The position numbers were made by a program, and so were the translations under genes. A stretch of 64,000 nucleotides of DNA from Heterohyrax brucei (taxonomy: Eukaryota > Chordata > Mammalia > Hyracoidea > Procaviidae), in contig CM053152.1 in assembly GCA_028571685.1 (NCBI GenBank), positions 25,304,001-25,368,000 of the forward strand. Reading direction: 5' to 3'. Each line of letters opens with the position of its first letter. The first letter of the stretch is position 1. Shown here in pieces: positions 56,740 to 64,000 of the stretch. The notes beneath the pieces are model-generated. The model ran no database searches. It was not told the origin of the DNA and was given only the letters and a program-made list of their open reading frames with translations.

Positions 56740-57740
56740 GCGACTGGACTCTAGTCACTCTGCAAACTGACTTTGAGAACATTCCACCCAACAACAGACA
56801 AGTATACCTTCTTTTACAACACACATGGACAACACTCTAAGATAGACAACGTATTAGGCCATAAAGTGAGTCTTAACGAAATCCAAAGCCTTAAAATATT
56901 GTAAAGTATCTTCTCAGACCAGAAAGCCCTAAAAGTCAAAATGAACAGCAGAAGAAGCAAGGGCAAAAAAATCAAACACATGGAAACTGAGTAACGCCTT
57001 GCTCAAAAATTTCTCAGTTATAAAATAAATCAAGGACAGAATCATATGAGAATGAAACATATGCTTCCAGAACCTATGTTACATGCCAGAATTGACTCAA
57101 TCACGGCAGATAGCTCTCATCAGTTTAGATGTAAAAATCCTCGACAAAATTATAGCCAATAGAATTCAAGAACTTATCAAAAAAATTATTCACCATGACC
57201 AGCTAGGATTCACACCAGGAATGCAGGGATGGTTCTACTTTAGAAAAACAATGTAATCATTATATAACTATAAATAATATGTATATAAATTATATTTATA
57301 TAAATATAACAAAGTTAAGAATCACTTGATTTTATCAATTGACACAGAAAGGGCATTTGCCAAATTCCAATACCCCTTCATGTTAAAAATTCTCAGGAGA
57401 TAGAAGGAAATTCATCGATACAATAAGAAGCATCTTTGCAAAGCCAACAGCCAACATCATCCTAAATAGAGTCTGGGAACCAGACAAAGACTCCCGTTGT
57501 TACCACTTCCCTTTCACATTATGCTGGAGGTTCTAGCCAGTGCAATCAGACAACATAAAGAAATAAACAGCATCCAAACTGATAAGGAAGAGGTCAAAGT
57601 ACCCCTATTTACAGATAATATGATCTTATATACAGAAAACTCTAAAGAATCCTCCCCAAAATCTACTGGAACTAATAGAAAAGTTGAGCAAAGTACCAAG
57701 ATACAAGATAAATATCAGTAAATCAGTGGGATTCCTTTGG
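56740..57740 (+). pseudogene. L1 ORF2 fragment (endonuclease end to reverse transcriptase), dead
   Basis: Sense L1 ORF2: a linker part, then [30 protein letters not shown] and [20 protein letters not shown]. The polymerase active site, usually F-A-D-D-M, reads F-T-D-N-M (57608-57622), so a catalytic aspartate is replaced as well as many stops being present. An AT-rich insertion (57248-57310) interrupts the frame. The last open piece is 57497-57721. Confidence 0.82.
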
Positions 57741-57744
57741 GAAA

Positions 57745-57840
57745 AAATGTACATTTTCATGATGTTAGTTTTCTTATCCATGAGCAAGGTAGATTTCTCC
57801 ACTTATGCAGGTTTCTTTTGGTCTCTTTTAGTAGTCTTAT
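57745..57840 (-). mobile_element. L1 ORF2 fragment in opposite orientation
   Basis: ATGTTAGTTTTCTTATCCAT, GAGCAAGGTAGATTTCTCC and AGTAGTCTTATAACTTGG resemble the antisense of ORF2 just downstream of the polymerase site. It abuts the sense fragment ending at 57740. Confidence 0.6.
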
Positions 57841-58026
57841 AACTTGGAATATTCTCTGTCTATCAGAACTTGAGATGGACTTCACAGAAGCAGCTGTTTT
57901 GAAGTCGGCGTTGAAGCATGAATTTTCTGATTGGAATGTGGTGAGTGGAATTTGCTGAGTCTTCCACACTATGAAAAAACATGGCAGACTTAGGGCAATG
58001 CAGCAGTTCAGCAAGGTAAGAGATAC

Positions 58027-60116
58027 TGTGGATTGAATGGAGTCCCCTCAAAATGTGTATCTGGAAGCTCCACTGAAGCCTGTCTGCCATGGGTGACCCT
58101 CCTGGTGTTTGAATACTGGCAGCACGACTTCCAGCATCACAGCAATGCACAAGTCCCCACAGTATGACAAGCTGACAGACAAGATGGTAATAAAGAAAGA
58201 AATCAAAGCTGCATTGAAGGCACTGGCAAAAAACAAGACTTCAGGAACTAATGGAATATCAATTGTGATGTTTCAACAAATGGATGTAGCACTAGAAGTG
58301 CTCACTCGTCTATGCGAAGGAATTTGGAAGACAGCTACCTGGCAATTGACCAGAAGAGGTTCTTGTTTATGTCTATTCCTAGGAAAGGTGACTCAACAAA
58401 ATGTTGAAATCATTGGACAATACCATTATCTCAAGCAAGTAAAATTTTGTTAAAGAGCATTCAAAAGTTACTGTAATAGCATATTGACAGGAAATTGCCA
58501 GACATTCAAGCTGAATTCAGAAGAGGCAGTGGAACCAGAGATTTCATTGTTTATGTCAGATGGATCTTGGTTAAAAGCAGAGAATACCAGAGAGATGTTT
58601 ACCTGTGTCTTGTTGACCATGCAAAGGCATTTGACTGTGTACAGCATAACAAATTATGGCTAACATTGTAGAGAACGGGAACTCCAGAACACTGAATTGT
58701 GCTCATGAGGAATCTGTACGTGGATCAGGAGGCAGCAGTGCAAACAGAACAAGGGAATACTGCATGGTTTGAAGTCAGGAAAGGTATGTGACAGAGCTGT
58801 ATCATTTCACCATATCTTTTCAATCTGTATGCCAAGCAAATAATCTGGGAAGCTGGACCATGAAAGAGGAGGAATCAGTTTTATGCTGATGACACAACCT
58901 TGCTTGCTAAAAATGAAGAGTATTTGAAACACTTACTGATGAAGATCAAAGACCAGAGCCTTCAGTATGTGTTTCACCTCAACATCAACAAGCAAGATCC
59001 TCACAAATGGACCAGTAAGCAACATCACGACAAATGGAGAAAAGACTGAGATTGTCAAGGATTTCATTTTACTTGGTTCCACAATCAGTGCCCATGGAAG
59101 CAGCAGTCAAGAAATCAAAAGACACATTGCTGCAAAAGACCTCTTCAAAGTGCTAAAAAGTAAAGGTGTCATCTTGAAGACTTAGTTATGGCTACCCCAA
59201 GCCATGATATTTTTAATCTCATGTGGATATGAAAGCCAGACAATGAATAAAGAAGACAGAAAAATTGATGCCTTTGAATTGTGGTGTTGGAGAAGAATAT
59301 CGAACACATCACAGACTTCCAAAAGAACAAACAGATTTGTTCTAGAAGAAGTACAACTGGAGTGCTCTTTGAAAGTAAGGACAGCAACACTGCATCTACA
59401 TACTTTGGACATGTTGGCAGCAGGGATCAGTCCCTAAGAAGGACATCATGCTCGGCAAAGTAGAGGGTCAGTGAAAAATAGGATGACCCTCAAGGAGATG
59501 GATTGACATAGTGGATGCAGCAATATACTTAGATATAAAAATGACTGTAGGCATGGCACAGGACTGGGCAGTGTTTTGTTCTCTTGTTCATAGGGTCACT
59601 ATGAGTCAGAACTGACTGGACACCACCTAACAATAACATCAATTAAACGTGTATCAACTTGGCTAGACCATGATTTCCAGTGTTGTGTGATTATCTATCA
59701 TTTTGTCATATTGACGTGATTTTCCTATGTGTTGTAAATCCCACCTTTCGTGTTAATGAGGCAGGATTAGAGGTAGTTATATTAAAGAGGCACAATTCAA
59801 TTTACACGACTGGGTTGTGTCTTGAGTCAGTCTCTTTTGAGGCATAAGAGAGAGAAGCACACAGAAAGACAGGAGGACCTCACGACACCAAAAAGGAAGC
59901 ACCAGAAATAGAGAACGTCCTTTGGATCAGGTCTCTTTGCTGAGAAGCTCCTAGACTAGGAGAAGATCAATGATGAGTACCTTCCACTAGAACCTACTAG
60001 ATAACTAAGACAAAAGATAGATATAGTTCCAATTTAATCTGAAACTTCACCCTTCTCTTTGTTAAAGCCATTCACTTGTGATATTTCTGTTACAGCAGCC
60101 CTAGATAACTCCTACA
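58027..60116 (+). mobile_element. MaLR-like LTR split by an RTE
   Basis: Two collinear parts: 58027-58061 (TGTGGATTGAATGGAGTCCC) and 59645-60116 (GTATCAACTTGGCTAGACCA, TTGAGTCAGTCTCTTTTGAG, GTTAAAGCCATTCACTTG). The right end is altered after CTAGATAACT, so no flanking 5-bp repeat is seen. Confidence 0.82.
58062..59644 (+). mobile_element. RTE-type LINE with antisense-SINE-like 5' end
   Basis: The largest RTE copy here. 58062-58180 matches the antisense variant SINE at 28530-28630 (GTGACCCTCCTGGTGTTTG). From about 58187 the reverse transcriptase region begins (IKAALKALAKNKTSGTNG, ALEVLTRLCEGIWKTATW). Y-A-D-D survives at 58882-58893 (QFYADDTTL), but many stops and shifts kill the frame. The C-terminal part includes CWRRISNTSQTSKRTNRF (near 59285) and the tail ends CACCACCTAACAATAACATC. 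Flanked by AAATGTGTATC / AAACGTGTATC. Confidence 0.9.
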
Positions 60117-61109
60117 GGAGTATAGGACAGACACGGGGCATGACTGTACGACGTAGTTAGTCCATGGTAATCTGGGCTTCAACTTGCTGTTCCAGCATAA
60201 TTACAAATGGCACCTTCTTCTAATCTCAAAGCCGTTTGGGTTTGGCTGGTGTTGCATTATCCCCTTAGCTGTGGGGCTTGCCTGTTCATGCATGGCCTTG
60301 AATAACATGACACAGAGTTTGGGTTTCTTTCTGTAGATAGAGAAACACCTCTGATGACCAGAATTGCCTGTGGAAAAAGCAGGAGTAGTGGGAAAGAGAC
60401 CTGTCCTTATGTTATTACTTTGTAGGATTGTTGTAATTCAATGAAATGGGCTTAGAACAGTTATAACACATACTACAGTGCTCAGGAAATATTAAGTCCT
60501 TTTTTTCCTTCTTCTTGTCATTATGTAAGGAATCATAATTGACACTTTGTTGTTTTTCCTCCTCATTCTTCTTTGTCTCATCTAGCCTCCCTTCCATCCT
60601 CAGCAAGCAGGGCCCAGCATGCTTTCTGAGGGACAGGAACCAGGCAGTACCCAACATAGTCTGGAAGTGGGGGGCAATGTGTGGTAGGAAAAGTTCTGTA
60701 GAGCCTGGATCTTCTTTTAAAGACTCAGAAAGCTCAGCTGAAGGCTTTCACATTGTGTGCTGATTCAACCTCAATATGGCAGTGGGAGCGGAAAAAACAA
60801 AAGTGACTGAAAACACACTTTAATTTTCACAGCAGGGAGTCTGGTCAGGGTCATGTTACCAGTGTGAACAGACAAAGCTCTCGGTCTAATATTAATACCT
60901 AATAGACTGAGTATCACACATCAAACACAGTGAGTTTTTGAAGCAGATATCAAATACTGTTTCCATTCTTGATTATGTTCCCTTTGTTCCAGTATAGTAG
61001 AAAATAAATGAGTGAAGCATCCCTGGTCACACTATTTTGGGAACTGGGGATGGCAGGCCACACAGTGAGGAAGGGAAGAGCAGGGAAATGGTTATTGTAC
61101 GTAGCACCA
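60117..61109. other. Unassigned stretch
   Basis: No gene or confident repeat. Confidence 0.45.
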
Positions 61110-61270
61110 TCAGTGCATGAGGGACACAGCCTGCGTTAACCTGATCGTCCTGACAGCAATGTGAGCAGTGATTGTTATGCCCATCCCACAGGTGGGGAAA
61201 CCACACCGAGAGGTTGAACAGTTCATGATCATATATTCCCAGTAAGTGAAGGAGCTGGGAGCCAGCTACA
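61110..61270 (-). mobile_element. MIR fragment
   Basis: Antisense MIR: TTATGCCCATCCCACAGGTG, GGGGAAACCACACCGAGAGG and AGTAAGTGAAGGAGCTGGGA. Confidence 0.72.
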
Positions 61271-61663
61271 ATGTTTTATAAGACCAGTCAAATTCTGTAA
61301 GTTCTAACATCCAGATGACCAAAAAAAAAAAAAGAATCCACAAATGATTTGTTAGCGATGGATCAGCCTGACACCGGGTCTTAAGTGACTGGAGAGAAGC
61401 AATCACCAGGAACTCAAAATGCTGAGAAAGAAGTGAAGCCAGAGACAAGCGCTGAGACTGAAAGGCTGAAGAAAGTCGGAAAATGAATCAGCTGACTAGA
61501 AAATATGATAGAGACTGGTAACGGAAGGTGAGAAAGAGAAAGCAGTGGGAGGGTGAGGAGGTGGGGAAAAATATCACTTTATTTTAAACTGATTAATTGT
61601 GCATATATTTGGTGCACTTTTCTCCTCTTCTCTTCTCCTCTTGTATCCATTTTGTTCAACAGT
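61271..61663. other. Unassigned stretch
   Basis: A-run at 61321-61333 and a purine-rich part near 61530-61560; no gene. Confidence 0.45.
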
Positions 61664-61670
61664 ATTTTCT

Positions 61671-61835
61671 CAGAGGAGCCCTGGCGGCAAAGTGGTTAAG
61701 AGCTCAGCTGCTAAGTAAAAGATCGACAATTCAAGTCCACCAACTGCTCCTTGGAAATCTTATGGGGCAGTTTTACTCCGTCCTATAGCGGCACCATGAG
61801 TTGGAACTGACTCCGCAACGCCCAACAACGGTAGC
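61671..61835 (+). mobile_element. AfroSINE copy with short target duplication
   Basis: GAGCCCTGGCGGCAAAGTGG, TTAAGAGCTCAGCTGC, AGATCGACAATTCAAGTCC and GAGTTGGAACTGACTCCGCA. Flanked by ATTTTCT at 61664 and 61836. Confidence 0.9.
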
Positions 61836-61843
61836 ATTTTCTT

Positions 61844-62046
61844 GATGGAGTCCTGGGTGGTACAAAAGGATAATGCCCTCAGCTGCTAACTGAAAGATTG
61901 AAGGTTTAAGTTCACCCAAGGGTGTCTTTGAAGAACATTCTAGCAATCTTCTTCTGAAAAATCAGCCTTGAAAATACTGTGGAGTTCAGTACTACTTAGA
62001 CACGTGAGGTTGCAATGAGTTGGAAGTGACCCAACAGCAAATGGAA
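61844..62046 (+). mobile_element. AfroSINE-related SINE, variant body
   Basis: GAGTCCTGGGTGGTACAAAA, CAGCTGCTAACTGAAAGATT, AATCAGCCTTGAAAATACTG and GAGTTGGAAGTGACCCAACA. Flanked by ATTTTCTT at 61836-61843 and 62047-62054. Confidence 0.87.
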
Positions 62047-62056
62047 ATTTTCTTAG

Positions 62057-62125
62057 TGATTCCAGTAGAGCTTGGCATGTAGTAGGCTTTCAGTCAGTAT
62101 TTGCTGAATGAATGAAGAATGAATT
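62057..62125 (+). mobile_element. MIR/L2-type 3' tail fragment
   Basis: GCTTGGCATGTAGTAGGCTT then TTTGCTGAATGAATGAAG, the 3' end shared by MIR and L2 elements. Confidence 0.55.
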
Positions 62126-62156
62126 GCATAGAAATTACAGCATGCATACAATGGAT

Positions 62157-62370
62157 AAAGAGCCCTAGTGGTGCAATGGTTAAGCACTCAGCTGCTAACT
62201 GTGAGTTTGGTGGTCCTAACGCACTAGCCTCTCTATGAGAAAAAGGACCTGGCTATTTGGTCCTGTAAAAATTTCAGTCTAGGAAACCCTATAGGGCAGT
62301 TGTAGTCTGTCATATGGGATCGCTATGAATCAGAATCAACTGAATGACACAAAGCAACAACATGCAATGG
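62157..62370 (+). mobile_element. AfroSINE-related SINE, variant body
   Basis: GAGCCCTAGTGGTGCAATGG, TTAAGCACTCAGCTGC, GGTGGTCCTAACGCAC, ATTTCAGTCTAGGAAACCC and ATGAATCAGAATCAACTGAA with a CAACAACA end. Confidence 0.9.
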
Positions 62371-63184
62371 GTTATGAAAATTCACATGAAGAATAATTTT
62401 TTGAACAATAAGTTCTAAGACCCAGAATTATGATGTACTTCTTATGATCTTAGTGTGACTTTTCAACACTGACTTCTGAAATCTTAATGGAAAAGATTGC
62501 TGGGAAGCGTTAGATAAAGTGAATGACAAAAGGATGCAGAAAGGTCCAGGCTGAGGATGAGGAGCTGAAAAGTCTTCCCTTGTTTTTGCTGCTAGAGGTT
62601 TCAGGTGGTAGGTTGAACAGATCAATGGCAAAGCCAGTCCTATCCCTTTGGCCATTTTAATGAAGGTGTTGCTATCACACAGTGGCTCCTTGAATTTACA
62701 CTATATGTGTTGTATCAGTTTGATTGATTACTTTACTCAGTTATACTTCATTGCAAGTAAGAGACACAATCTTGGTGGGTAAGTAAAAAGATGTGAACTC
62801 AGGTCTTTCTGGATGCCCAGGTTACCCACTGTCAAGAAGTCACTTGATCAGCTGGCTTTAATGTTACAAGGTTGACACAATTCAATGGGTAACAGCTAGA
62901 TTGCTCAGGCATCAATTCATTATTTATCAGTTTTAAAAAATGATTGCTTTTGGTTAACTTTGATGGATAAAATATTAGCCCACTTCTTTTTTACTTGCAC
63001 AAAGTATTGGTAGTAATGTGGTGACAGCACCAGGATTCAGAGCTACAACTGCAAGTCTTCATTGGGTGCAAAGAACAGATATGAGCTGGAAAGTTCTAGT
63101 GATGGAGCTTGGTGCAAGGATTCAGAAGGAAGCAAGAGTAAGGGGAATCATCTCAGGAGTCCCTTAGGCCTCTTGGGGTTCTGG
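62371..63184. other. Unassigned stretch
   Basis: No gene or repeat recognised. Confidence 0.45.
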
Positions 63185-63420
63185 AACATCACAGAGAGCA
63201 GCAGAATGAAATGGGTTTGAATTCTGATGCTTCTGCTTACGGGTCGTGTGATCCTGGGCAACATGCGTAACCTCCTTGTTTCTTCAGTTTTTAAATGGAA
63301 GCAGTAATCTTCCCTACACACAGGGTTGTTGTTATGATGAACTGAGGTGATACATGTGAGTACTGAATGCCTGGTACTGTGGTTCACACTCCAGGAGCAC
63401 GGGCCATTGTTATCCCTGGT
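63185..63420 (+). mobile_element. MIR copy, nearly full length
   Basis: GTTTGAATTCTGATGCTTCT, GCTTACGGGTCGTGTGATCC, TGGGCAACATGCGTAACCTC and GCCTGGTACTGTGGTTCAC follow MIR from core to 3' end. Confidence 0.85.
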
Positions 63421-64000
63421 GTTACTACTCAGAACATCAAGCACAAGGTATTGGCGTAGTGACCCAGTAGCACCGCTGTTTCTTCTACTGTCACGCTTTT
63501 GGAAGTGAGCCCTCCCTCCTCTTATCCCTCTGCTGTGAACTGGGGTTCTCTCTGAGTTTGATTTAGAGCACTCTTTTAACACTCCCTTTGTTCTTTAGTC
63601 AGTTTACTCCCTCGCTCTGTTTAATGAAGATTTCAAACCTTCTCTGCAGCCACATTAATCTCACTCTGTTCTTAGCAAAACAACAAACAAAAATCAACCA
63701 ACTAAACAAAAGGATCATTTCACTTCTCAGAGAAAGCAAAAGGAATCAGAAGGGATCTCCTTCAACTTTTTTTTAACCAGCAATCTACCTTTTCATCTTA
63801 TTCCTTCCGTATCTGTGCTCTCTTACTTCAAAGAAAACTTATGCTACCACTTACCCTTCTATTTCTCTTGTGTTTTCAATTTCTCTTCTTTCCGAGATTG
63901 TTCCTGGATGCAAGTTCTAACCTCTCCCACCTTAAAAAATTTCTCCCCTGATCTCTCATTCTTCTCTTTCTCCTTCTTTCCCAGAAAACCTCTCAAATAC
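63421..64000. other. Unassigned stretch, pyrimidine-rich at the end
   Basis: 63780-64000 is rich in C/T and looks like an old repeat that I cannot name. No gene; the 144-codon minus frame 63148-63582 lies mostly over the MIR copy. Confidence 0.4.

Noticed and set aside
63148-63582. 144-codon minus-strand open frame as a gene
   Set aside because: Much of it is the antisense of a MIR copy (63185-63420).

Overview
The window is nuclear DNA of a placental mammal from Afrotheria, most probably a proboscidean (elephant). The basis is its repeat content. It holds many copies of a tRNA-derived SINE (AfroSINE type) with the head TGGTGTAGTGGTTAAG and a tail near GAGTYGGAATCGACTCRA, several copies of its partner RTE/BovB-type LINE, and lineage-type MaLR-like LTRs. 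Common mammalian L1, L2, MIR and MER5A fragments are also present. Assignment is from memory of these families; no database was searched.

I find no functional protein-coding gene, exon, tRNA, rRNA or CRISPR array that I can support. The long open frames fall into two groups: decayed LINE frames (L1 ORF1, L1 ORF2, RTE reverse transcriptase) and chance frames in repeats or unrecognised DNA. The window reads as intergenic or deep-intronic DNA.

Layout. 1-1.64 kb: 5' half of a minus-strand L1 running off the left edge. 3.2-6.9 kb: minus-strand RTE copies. 6.9-11.3 kb: three MaLR-like LTRs and an L1 fragment. 11.4-13.0 kb: SINEs, MIRs and a 27-bp micro-insertion. 15.4-17.4 kb: dense same-strand SINE cluster. 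17.6-18.1 kb: L1 3' end. 23.6-25.3 kb: an LTR split by a second LTR and by an RTE. 25.3-30.4 kb: L2, MIR and long SINEs. 31.1 kb: small L1 with an inverted 5' part. 34.4-35.3 kb: SINE plus solo LTR. 35.9-37.9 kb: L1 3' end with ORF2 C-terminus. 41.5-42.1 kb: a segment that recurs, rearranged, at 47.7 and 49.3 kb. 43.9-49.3 kb: L2, RTE and L1 parts. 49.7-50.6 kb: stacked SINEs and a CAGG microsatellite. 53.5 kb: SINE inside SINE. 55.7-60.1 kb: LTRs, L1, and an RTE nested in an LTR. 61.7-62.4 kb: further SINEs. The remainder is unassigned, probably ancient or unique sequence.

The elements act together only as a record of retrotransposition. RTE copies and AfroSINEs end in similar 3' sequence, as expected if the LINE mobilised the SINE. 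Target-site duplications can be read directly for many insertions: perfect 5-bp ones for two LTRs and 7-12-bp ones for SINEs and RTEs. I saw no new biological system. The most notable items are the split, rearranged duplication (41.5/47.7/49.3 kb), a 27-bp retroposon tail with an 11-bp perfect duplication, stacked SINEs at a repeated target, and an LTR carrying two adjacent perfect hairpins.
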